Below, one piece after another: positions 1 through 6,575 of a stretch of DNA of 20,781 bases. The notes beneath the pieces are model-generated. The model did no database searches. It saw only the letters and a list, made by a program, of their open reading frames with translations, and had not been told where the DNA came from. Source of the DNA: SURF-24 sp964537965 (lineage in GTDB: Bacteria > Bacteroidota > Ignavibacteria > Ignavibacteriales > SURF-24); assembly GCA_964537965.1 (NCBI GenBank), contig CAZIDB010000066.1, positions 1-20,781 of the forward strand, in the 5' to 3' direction. Each line of letters starts with the position of its first letter. Position 1 is the stretch's first letter. Position numbers and translations under genes: made by a program.

Positions 1-36
1 TAAATATTCTATAAAAATCTTCTGAAAGGGAAAATT

Positions 37-1068
37 ATGAATTGTAAAATTTACTTTCATAGTTTTGAAACTATTGCTTTTGGTATTGTAATTCTTAGTC
101 TGCAGATGATATCATCAACTACTCGTCTAATGGCAGAACCAGATGAAAGTATTGTAACTAAGGTTGAAATATATGACGGCGATAGTAATGCTAAACTGGA
201 TGTGCTTTGCAAATTGTATATTGAAAACCTTAACCTTCTGCTTGAGAAGGCGCCCGGAAGTAACTCCCAATTAATTTTGTTTATTGATGATTTACCAATG
301 GTGGGCGTTAATCCTATTTCAATTGATACAAGCAAAAGCACTGTACTCTTTATGCTTTGCAGAGATACATCATCAATAAGATCTTGGAGCCAATTCTTTA
401 AATTCGCAAAAGGATTCCAGAAAGATGTTAAACTTACCGTCGGTTACTATAATTCTTTCACAATTGATACAAAAGCAGGTTACACAAAATTTATAATTGT
501 AAGAAAGTTGCAGTTTTATATTTCGTTAAGCTTGGTACTTTTACTGGTTGTTATTCTGATTATCCTTGGTAAAAGATCAAACATTATCAGGGATACAAGT
601 ACTAATGAAAACAAGCCATACAGCCTTGCCCGTACGCAGTTAGCTTTCTGGATGATACTTATTACTTTTTCGTTTGTGTTTATCTGGGCAGTCACCGGCT
701 CATTGCCAATTGTAACCGGAACGATATTGACTCTTTTGGGAATTAGCATTGCCACAACAGCCGGTGCAAAAGTTATAGATTTTTCCCAGGCAGGATTCGA
801 TAGATTTCAGAATAAACCTTCTCGTGGATTCTTTCTTGATTTACTTTCCGATGAAAAGGGCGTTAATATCCATAGGTTCCAGCTTGTAGTCTGGACTATA
901 CTTCTTGGATTTTTCTTTGTACGGAATGTAGTTATTAACCTTGATATGCCGCAGTTTGATGATAATCTGTTAATCCTGATGGGAATAAGCAACGGAACTT
1001 ATGTGGGTCTTAAAGTTCAGGAAAACTCTAAAAAGGAAATTGCAACGGACAAACAAACTTCATCCTGA
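37..1068 (+). CDS. membrane protein with duplicated two-helix module
   Basis: Function not recognised by name. The 343-residue protein has an N-terminal hydrophobic signal-like segment (about residues 12-33, possible cleavage after LMA), then a soluble domain of about 120 residues that would lie outside the cytoplasm, then a transmembrane helix at about 158-177. The C-terminal half holds two copies of one module, residues 199-246 and 280-327. Each begins with R-x-Q-L, has a Trp in the first helix and ends in a second helix with L(L/M)GIS-x-x-T-x-x-G-x-K-V. A short cytosol-type linker containing GFFLDLLSD joins the copies. The start is supported by AAAGGG at 25-30, six bases upstream. From memory, similar duplicated-helix proteins occur as uncharacterised membrane proteins in many bacteria; that is recall, not a search. 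Confident that it is a real gene, unsure of its role. Confidence 0.85.
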   Translation: MNCKIYFHSFETIAFGIVILSLQMISSTTRLMAEPDESIVTKVEIYDGDSNAKLDVLCKLYIENLNLLLEKAPGSNSQLILFIDDLPMVGVNPISIDTSKSTVLFMLCRDTSSIRSWSQFFKFAKGFQKDVKLTVGYYNSFTIDTKAGYTKFIIVRKLQFYISLSLVLLLVVILIILGKRSNIIRDTSTNENKPYSLARTQLAFWMILITFSFVFIWAVTGSLPIVTGTILTLLGISIATTAGAKVIDFSQAGFDRFQNKPSRGFFLDLLSDEKGVNIHRFQLVVWTILLGFFFVRNVVINLDMPQFDDNLLILMGISNGTYVGLKVQENSKKEIATDKQTSS

Positions 1069-1118
1069 ATTCATTAAAACTTATCGGGTTTTATAAAATA
1101 CAGACAGGGATTAATTCC

Positions 1119-1149
1119 TTTCTGAATATGATTTTCTTTCTTAACTTTG
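1119..1149 (+). promoter_or_regulatory. candidate Bacteroidota-type promoter of the thioredoxin-like gene
   Basis: TAACTTTG at 1142-1149 matches the Bacteroidota -7 box TAnnTTTG exactly. TTTC at 1119-1122 stands 19 bases upstream, at the expected place of the -33 TTTG box (one mismatch). Transcription would begin just upstream of the ribosome binding site AAAGGAG (1159-1165), giving a very short leader. This is a motif match only. Confidence 0.4.
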
Positions 1150-1170
1150 TACAAAACTAAAGGAGAAATT

Positions 1171-2355
1171 ATGAAAAATACCTTCCGCTTTTTTATCATT
1201 TTATTTTTTGCGGTTTCTATTTTAAAAGCAGAAGATGGAAAAGGAATTAAGTTCGAAACTACTACGTGGAATGAAATTCTTGCAAAAGCCTCTAGTGAAC
1301 AGAAGTTAATTTTTCTTGATGCTTTTGCCGATTGGTGCGGCCCGTGCAAATGGATGGCAAAAAATGTTTTTACGAATGATACAGTAGCTCAGTTTTTTAA
1401 TGAGAATTTTATAAATGCAAAAATTGATATGGAAAAAGGTGAAGGCGTTCAGATTGCACAGAAATATGGTGTAAGAGCGTACCCGACTTTTCTTTATATA
1501 AATGGGAATGGCGAATTGATTCACAGAACGTGCGGTTCCTGCCCACCACAGGATTTTCTCGGCTTGGCTAAGGATGCATTAAATCCTGAAAAACAATTAG
1601 CAACAATAAAAAAGAATTATGAAGCTAATCCCGGTAATGTTGAAGTTGCAAAGAAATATTTTGCTTTGCTAGAAAACGCATGTATGAGAGCAAATGATGA
1701 TATCGCAAAGTACTTTGCTACATTAAAAGAAGAAGATCTGATTACATCAGACAACTGGGAGATGATTCAGTTGTACCAGAACGACAGTGACTCAAGAGAA
1801 TTTAAATATCTTGTAAAGAACAGAAAGAAATATGCTGAGATGTATTCTGATGAGAAAGTTGACGAGAAAATTAACTCTGTCTTTGAAGGCAGTTTACGTG
1901 ATTACCTTAGATTGAATAATCTTAAAGAATACGAAGCGTTGAAAACAAAGATTAAAAAATCAGGCATACCTACCGGAGAAAAAATTATTCTTGTAGCTGA
2001 TTTAAATTTGTATAGGAAAAAGAAGGAGTGGAAGAAATTTGTTACTACAGCAGAAAAATATGTTAACAAATACGGTAGGAACGATTTCTCGCAATTAAAC
2101 AGCATATCCTGGACGGTGTTTGAAAATTGTAATGATAAACCTTCTTTGTTAAAAGCTGAAAAATGGGCTAAGCTTTCTGTTGAACTTAAAGATGAATATG
2201 CAAACAACGATACTTATGCTAACATTTTGTTCAAGCTTGGTAAAAAACAGGAAGCTAAAATTGCTGCAGAAAAATCAATTGAGTTGGCTAAGAAATCCGG
2301 TGAAGATTTTACAGAGACGCAGAATTTGCTGAATCAAATTTTAATGGAAAAATAA
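1171..2355 (+). CDS. exported thioredoxin-like protein with helical C-terminal domain
   Basis: Probable periplasmic thiol-disulfide oxidoreductase of the thioredoxin fold. The 394-residue product has a signal peptide (about residues 1-20, ending in KA), then a thioredoxin domain to about residue 145. The active site is WCGPCK at 55-60 (C56, C59), and the cis-proline lies in RAYPT at 102-106. A second close pair, C121-G-S-C124, follows this loop and is not part of the standard fold. The remaining 250 residues are charged and helical, and the last 80 read like TPR-type helices (ANILFKLGKKQEAKIAAEKS). ATG at 1171 is preferred because AAAGGAG ends five bases before it and a signal peptide then starts directly. 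A TTG at 1147 would lie inside the promoter-like element. The family commonly reduces or isomerises exported proteins; the substrate here is unknown. Confidence 0.85.
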   Translation: MKNTFRFFIILFFAVSILKAEDGKGIKFETTTWNEILAKASSEQKLIFLDAFADWCGPCKWMAKNVFTNDTVAQFFNENFINAKIDMEKGEGVQIAQKYGVRAYPTFLYINGNGELIHRTCGSCPPQDFLGLAKDALNPEKQLATIKKNYEANPGNVEVAKKYFALLENACMRANDDIAKYFATLKEEDLITSDNWEMIQLYQNDSDSREFKYLVKNRKKYAEMYSDEKVDEKINSVFEGSLRDYLRLNNLKEYEALKTKIKKSGIPTGEKIILVADLNLYRKKKEWKKFVTTAEKYVNKYGRNDFSQLNSISWTVFENCNDKPSLLKAEKWAKLSVELKDEYANNDTYANILFKLGKKQEAKIAAEKSIELAKKSGEDFTETQNLLNQILMEK

Positions 2356-2419
2356 GCGCTTCTTTGAAGTTACACTTATTCATTCGTAACTGAAAAATAA
2401 AAATCAGGGAGTAATCGTC

Positions 2420-3238
2420 ATGAAAAAAATACTTTTTGCAATACCGGTTTTGTTCATCCTGTATGGTTTTTATTCCAACTTTGTACTTGAGTATACAATT
2501 AAAACTTTATTCCAGAAAATTGATATTACTAACGAATCTGCTAACGATTATATCTGGAATAATATTTCAAGCAATGGTTTTTATTTCCCAAACCCAAAAG
2601 ACCTTAAAGATATGGCAATGGGTGAGAGAGCTTCTATTGTAAAACTTGTTGGCAATTATGCAAAAGAATTTACAAAGACAGAAGAATTCAAATCAAGGTA
2701 CAGCGAATACAGGGAGAACATAAAACCAAAACCACCGGAAAAACCTCAAACTGCAGATGAAATGCGTAAACAGAATAAAGAACAAATGACTAAAAGTATC
2801 CAGGAAATGGAAAAACTTATGAATAGTTTTCCAGCAGATCAGAGAGCAACATTTGAAGAATCAATTAAATCTATGAAGGAACAATTAAAGGAAGTTGATG
2901 ATCCTAATAACCCGATGTACAGCTCCCAGATGGATGAGCAGCTGACTGAAATGTATCAGAATCAATTGAAGGAATACGATGAAAGTGTTAAACAATGGGA
3001 AAAGGATTATCCTCTGGATCCAAAATTCTTAATTGTACAATGGCTTAATCATTTTCTGGAAACATCAAAAGATGTTGATTTTAACGCTGAACTGAAAGTA
3101 AAGGACGGTAGAAAATATTTCGTAAAGGATGAATATGAAGGAAAAGATTACTTATGGAAAATTTGTTTCAGGTCTGGCAAAACAACTACAGAGGCAGCAA
3201 GAGATTTTGCAAAATCCTGGTTAGCTGAAATAAAGTGA
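2420..3238 (+). CDS. membrane-anchored charged protein of unknown function
   Basis: I do not recognise this 272-residue protein. Residues 3-21 are a hydrophobic signal anchor or signal peptide with no clear cleavage site, so the rest probably sits in the periplasm, tethered to the inner membrane. Residues 101-110 are proline- and lysine-rich (KPKPPEKPQ) and separate a small N-terminal domain from a long, strongly charged helix (about 112-160, many Met, Glu and Lys) that may form a coiled coil. The C-terminal 75 residues (from YPLDPKF) look like a compact mixed alpha/beta domain. It lies 64 bases after the thioredoxin-like gene on the same strand, with AGGGAG at 2406-2411 as ribosome binding site, so the two could be co-transcribed. 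It ends before a convergent operon. Confidence 0.75.
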   Translation: MKKILFAIPVLFILYGFYSNFVLEYTIKTLFQKIDITNESANDYIWNNISSNGFYFPNPKDLKDMAMGERASIVKLVGNYAKEFTKTEEFKSRYSEYRENIKPKPPEKPQTADEMRKQNKEQMTKSIQEMEKLMNSFPADQRATFEESIKSMKEQLKEVDDPNNPMYSSQMDEQLTEMYQNQLKEYDESVKQWEKDYPLDPKFLIVQWLNHFLETSKDVDFNAELKVKDGRKYFVKDEYEGKDYLWKICFRSGKTTTEAARDFAKSWLAEIK

Positions 3239-3241
3239 AGA

Positions 3242-3287
3242 ACCTTCAAGGTTAGCTTGCCGGTTTCATTTGGTAAACCTTGAAGGT
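3242..3287. repeat. perfect 12-bp inverted repeat between convergent genes
   Basis: ACCTTCAAGGTT (3242-3253) and AACCTTGAAGGT (3276-3287) are exact reverse complements around a 22-base loop. Each arm is also nearly palindromic in itself (AACCTT-C-AAGGTT and AACCTT-G-AAGGT), so several foldings are possible. It begins three bases after the stop codon of the upstream gene. No run of T follows on either strand, so it is not a classical intrinsic terminator. It may act as a transcript 3' stem-loop, or it may be a copy of a dispersed palindromic repeat. Confidence 0.7.
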
Positions 3288-3389
3288 CCTCAGCCAGTTA
3301 ATCACCTGATTATTCTGACTGTGTATCTTTAAGGTTTCTGATTTTTATCTTGTATGTAACCAGTCCTTATTTAGAAAATTATAAGGTTC

Positions 3390-4955
3390 TTAAAATGGGA
3401 AGTCTTCTTCGTAATTAACTTTCTGCTCCAGCTTTTCTACTTTTGGCTTTTGTGCTTTTAGATGAACCGCATTCCCATCAACAAAAATTGCTTTATAAGG
3501 TTTAACCGGACAAGCATATTCGCAGGCGCCGCAGCCAATGCAAATATCAGGATTAGTTTTTGGTTCAAGTAAATTTTTATACGGAACCATAGAAACAGCT
3601 TTAGTCGGGCAGTGTTCGGAACAGGCACCGCATTCTGTATTTTCTGTGTGAACAATACAATTATCCTTTATAAAATTAACCTTACCAATCTGCACTAATT
3701 TCTTATCTTCAATTTTAAGCGGAAGTAAAGCCCCGGTTGGGCAAACTTCTGTGCAAATTTTACATTCGAAATTACAGAAGCTTTTATTGTAGTCCATTGT
3801 TGGCTGCATCATTCCTAAAAAACCATACTGAAGATATGATGGCTGCAGAACCTGGGTGGGGCAAGCTGTAATACAAAGATGACAGGCTGTACATCTGTCA
3901 TTAAATAATTCAATGCTTTTTGAACCTGGTGGCGAAACAGGATTCTTTTTATTTATAGGAATCTTGCTCAGCTTCTTCGGTATCACTTTTACCTGGGCAA
4001 CAGAAGCTGAGGCTAAACCGAATAAATAAATAAATGAACTGACTATAAAGCTCCTTTTATTCTCATCCACATTTTCAGTAGCAAAACTTTTTTTCTTTTT
4101 ATCCCTTGTATAATGAATTCCTGAAGTTGGGCAGACATCAAAGCAATTAAAACAGGCTACACAACGGCTTGAATCAACTTTCCTGTCTTCCTTATTCATG
4201 TCAATGCATTTAGCTTTACAAACGCGCTCACATACTCCGCAACCTTTGCAGTTATCAGCATCAATTCTAATTTTATAGACAGAATATTTCGAAATCAAAC
4301 CCAGGATTGTACCTACAGGACAAACAGAATTACAATACAGTCTTCCATTCCTGTAAGATAAAATAATTATGATTACAAGAAAGCTGAAAGAAAATATTAA
4401 TGACAAATACGGAAGTCCCCGGAAATCGTAAGGATATAACCAATACAAATCCATTTTTTCCAGAAGCCATACAACCGAATTATTTGAAGCAATGTAAACC
4501 GGTCTGAAAATGTTGCTAACTATTTTTCCAAAATTAGAATATGGATCTAACAGGTTAACAATGTATATACTTCCGGCAAAATAGCTTAATAAAAATACTG
4601 CAAGGAATGAGTACCTGTAAATATTATGCGGTTTTGTATATTTATATCGTTTCTTTTTGTTAACCTTTCTGGCAAAACGGGAAATAAAATCCTGCAATGT
4701 TCCTAAAGGACAAATACTTGAACAATAAATTCTTCCATATAAAAATGTCAGTACAAGTATTAAAATAAAACCACCTGCAGATAAACTTAGCATTGCAATA
4801 AATTTTAATACTGACGGAATAAACTGAAGGAAAGTAATTCCATTAATAAACTGGAAAGGTATATTATTTCTGAAATCGACAAAAATGTAAGTCAGCAATA
4901 CAAAAAAGATTAACGAAACAACAACCCGGACTTTTTTGAACAAAGAAAGATTCAT
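3390..4955 (-). CDS. membrane polyferredoxin, NapH-like/NapG-like fusion
   Basis: Probable inner-membrane electron-transfer protein of 521 residues. The first half resembles NapH/MauN proteins: four transmembrane helices (about 9-27, 47-72, 115-136, 183-201), two C-x3-CP motifs at C78/C82 and C208/C212, and two 4Fe-4S clusters (C236-C246, C265-C275). A further hydrophobic stretch at about 302-322, opening KRSF like a Tat-type signal remnant, leads into a NapG/MauM-like half with four cysteine groups: C355-C365, C394-C405, C433/C442/C445/C449 and C472-C482. Positive-inside reasoning puts clusters 1-2 in the cytoplasm and 3-6 in the periplasm. The start ATG lies two bases after the stop of the DUF362 gene, so translation is probably coupled. 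The electron donor and acceptor are unknown. No nitrate reductase subunit is in the window, so this is unlikely to be a Nap component as such. Confidence 0.88.
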   Translation of the reverse strand: MNLSLFKKVRVVVSLIFFVLLTYIFVDFRNNIPFQFINGITFLQFIPSVLKFIAMLSLSAGGFILILVLTFLYGRIYCSSICPLGTLQDFISRFARKVNKKKRYKYTKPHNIYRYSFLAVFLLSYFAGSIYIVNLLDPYSNFGKIVSNIFRPVYIASNNSVVWLLEKMDLYWLYPYDFRGLPYLSLIFSFSFLVIIIILSYRNGRLYCNSVCPVGTILGLISKYSVYKIRIDADNCKGCGVCERVCKAKCIDMNKEDRKVDSSRCVACFNCFDVCPTSGIHYTRDKKKKSFATENVDENKRSFIVSSFIYLFGLASASVAQVKVIPKKLSKIPINKKNPVSPPGSKSIELFNDRCTACHLCITACPTQVLQPSYLQYGFLGMMQPTMDYNKSFCNFECKICTEVCPTGALLPLKIEDKKLVQIGKVNFIKDNCIVHTENTECGACSEHCPTKAVSMVPYKNLLEPKTNPDICIGCGACEYACPVKPYKAIFVDGNAVHLKAQKPKVEKLEQKVNYEEDFPF

Positions 4956-4957
4956 GC

Positions 4958-5875
4958 TTAGATTTTAAGCCTCTTTATTGTAAGCTTATCCAGATCTTTC
5001 TTACCGACGTTCATTTCTCCACCGATTTTAATATAGTTAACCTCATCCGGTTCTATACCAAATATTTTAGCTGATGCTGCATCAACGGTTAACATGTCAG
5101 TGGAAATAAGCAAGGATTTCATCGTTACAACATCTTCTCTCGAAACTCCTTTCGGACCATTCCGTTTCATAACATTGTACGCATCAACCACATTTAATGT
5201 TGGTTTGCAATAGGTAGCAAAATCTGCTATGCACTGGTGAAGATTATTCCTGTGCCAGTAACCTCTGTCCCAAACAATTCCCATCAGGTTTTTCATGGAA
5301 ATGGTTAACCTGCCGCCGCCATGGTTTTTAAGTACAGGTACATTTATAAAAACATCGGAATCAAGAATCAGCTCGTGGACTTTATCCTTCTTTAATTTTT
5401 TACCGTTCGGAATTTTTACTTCCTGGTAATAGCCTTCATTTTCCCCTGAAACGACTTTAGCGCCGGTATCTTTTGCCGCTTTCTCAATACCGCTATTGGA
5501 ATAGCATTTAGTCCAGTTATCGCAGGTGTGGTCAAAGACGTAAACATCTTTTGCGCCTGCTTCAAAACATCGCTTTATTATTCTGCCAACAAGTTTCGGA
5601 TTTGTATTGGCCGCATTTTCCGGTATGACATCCCACCCTATATTTGGTTTTACAACAACTTTTTGTCCTTTCTTTATAAAACTTTTTAATCCACCTAATT
5701 CTGCAATTGCCTTATCAAACATATCCTCAGCCTCTCCACCTTTAATTGCGACAAGGTCATATTTAGAAACCGGTGAAGATTCCTTGGCTAAAGCTTTATT
5801 AAAATTTATATATGGAAAAGTTAGTCCGGCAAATCCTGCCGCTAATGATTTCTTAAAAAATTCTCTTCTTTCCAT
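4958..5875 (-). CDS. DUF362 protein with Tat signal
   Basis: A 305-residue DUF362-family protein. It opens with ERREFFK, a twin-arginine motif, followed by a hydrophobic stretch to about residue 20 and a likely cleavage near KALA (30), so it should be exported folded to the periplasm. Family-type motifs visible are VVVKPNIGW (73-81) and KNHGGGRLTISMKNLMG (183-199). Some DUF362 proteins carry a C-terminal ferredoxin domain. This one does not, and the downstream polyferredoxin may supply the clusters in trans. The family is poorly characterised biochemically, so no reaction is assigned. It is the first gene of a two-gene operon, with a two-base gap to the next start. The ribosome binding site upstream of 5875 is weak (GGATTAAG). 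A promoter may lie in the 100 bases shared with the divergent gene. Confidence 0.88.
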   Translation of the reverse strand: MERREFFKKSLAAGFAGLTFPYINFNKALAKESSPVSKYDLVAIKGGEAEDMFDKAIAELGGLKSFIKKGQKVVVKPNIGWDVIPENAANTNPKLVGRIIKRCFEAGAKDVYVFDHTCDNWTKCYSNSGIEKAAKDTGAKVVSGENEGYYQEVKIPNGKKLKKDKVHELILDSDVFINVPVLKNHGGGRLTISMKNLMGIVWDRGYWHRNNLHQCIADFATYCKPTLNVVDAYNVMKRNGPKGVSREDVVTMKSLLISTDMLTVDAASAKIFGIEPDEVNYIKIGGEMNVGKKDLDKLTIKRLKI

Positions 5876-5917
5876 TCGCTTAATCCAAAATATTTATTGG
5901 CGAAAATAATAATTTTA

Positions 5918-5948
5918 TTTCTAAAAAGAATGGAAAATGTTATTTTTG
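5918..5948 (+). promoter_or_regulatory. candidate Bacteroidota-type promoter of the small membrane protein gene
   Basis: TATTTTTG at 5941-5948 matches TAnnTTTG exactly, and TTTC at 5918-5921 is 19 bases upstream, the same arrangement as at 1119-1149. The position fits a start of translation at 5976 and argues against the upstream ATG at 5937, which would precede the -7 box. Confidence 0.4.
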
Positions 5949-5975
5949 CTAAAAAAATATCCAATGAGGAAATTT

Positions 5976-6488
5976 ATGGATTATGCAATCAATATGATGA
6001 AATCAAAAACGAGTATTAAATCTGCTATAACTGATTTATTAGGTTTGGCTTTCATCTATTTTACACCGGCTATATCGCACCTGTTTAGTTTCCCGGTATA
6101 TTATCTTGAGCCAATGAGAATAATGACAATTATTGCGATTGCACATACATCAAGAAAGAATGCGTACCTGCTTGCCTTTACACTTCCGTTATTTTCATTC
6201 TTAATCTCCAGTCATCCTTCACTTGTTAAGACAGGTTTAATAACCGGTGAATTATTGCTGAACGTCTGGCTTTTTATCTTTCTTACAAGAATTATAAGAA
6301 ACAATTTTTTAGCTATGCTTTCAAGTATTGTTACAGCAAAGATTGCATATTATATGGTGAAGTTTTTGTTAATCCAGGCAGCTTTAATTAATGGTGAAAT
6401 AATGGCAACTCCATTTATAATCCAGGTAATTACAACAATTGTCTTAAGCACATACATTTATTTGTGGCTTAAAAAGAAAGAACAATAA
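5976..6488 (+). CDS. small integral membrane protein, possibly ECF-transporter S-component-like
   Basis: A 170-residue, very hydrophobic protein with about five membrane helices (roughly residues 18-35, 47-57, 62-78, 86-104 and 112-132) and a last one at 146-164 ending in KKK. The size, the helix number and the conserved-looking stretch with PSLVKTGLITGELLLN recall substrate-binding S components of energy-coupling-factor vitamin transporters, but I cannot name a substrate and the assignment is tentative. I chose the ATG at 5976 because AGGA (5967-5970) sits five bases before it. ATG codons at 5937 and 5964 extend the frame but lie before or inside the promoter and ribosome-binding signals. 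It is divergent from the DUF362/polyferredoxin operon and shares a 100-base intergenic region with it, so a functional link is possible. A strong terminator follows, so it is probably a single-gene transcript. Confidence 0.75.
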   Translation: MDYAINMMKSKTSIKSAITDLLGLAFIYFTPAISHLFSFPVYYLEPMRIMTIIAIAHTSRKNAYLLAFTLPLFSFLISSHPSLVKTGLITGELLLNVWLFIFLTRIIRNNFLAMLSSIVTAKIAYYMVKFLLIQAALINGEIMATPFIIQVITTIVLSTYIYLWLKKKEQ

Positions 6489-6497
6489 AATTTAATT

Positions 6498-6530
6498 AAA
6501 GCCACCGGAACAAGGTGGCTTTTTATTTTT
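6498..6530 (+). terminator. intrinsic terminator after small membrane protein gene
   Basis: AAAGCCACC (6498-6506) pairs with GGTGGCTTT (6514-6522) around a seven-base loop, and the right arm runs into TTTTATTTTT. This is a textbook GC-rich hairpin plus U tract, ten bases after the stop codon. Confidence 0.9.
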
Positions 6531-6575
6531 ATAAACAAAGCATAAATATTCTTTTATTTAATCCGGAGAAATTCA

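Noticed and set aside
1147..1170. In-frame TTG start adding eight residues to the thioredoxin-like protein
   Set aside because: It overlaps the candidate -7 box and precedes the ribosome binding site AAAGGAG; ATG at 1171 has correct spacing and starts a signal peptide.
2368..2391. AGTTAC/GTAACT inverted repeat between two plus-strand genes
   Set aside because: Six-bp stem with a 12-base loop and no T tract; expected by chance in AT-rich sequence.
3365..3386. CCTTAT/ATAAGG hairpin after the polyferredoxin stop as terminator
   Set aside because: Only six AT-rich pairs with a ten-base loop and no U tract on the minus strand; too weak to call.
3390..5875. Assignment to nitrate reduction (nap operon)
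   Set aside because: Resemblance to NapH/NapG is at the domain level only; no NapA, NapB or NapD-like gene is present and DUF362 is not a Nap component.
5937..5975. Upstream ATG codons for the small membrane protein (5937, 5964)
   Set aside because: 5937 precedes the promoter candidate and 5964 overlaps the ribosome binding site; AGGA is correctly spaced for 5976.
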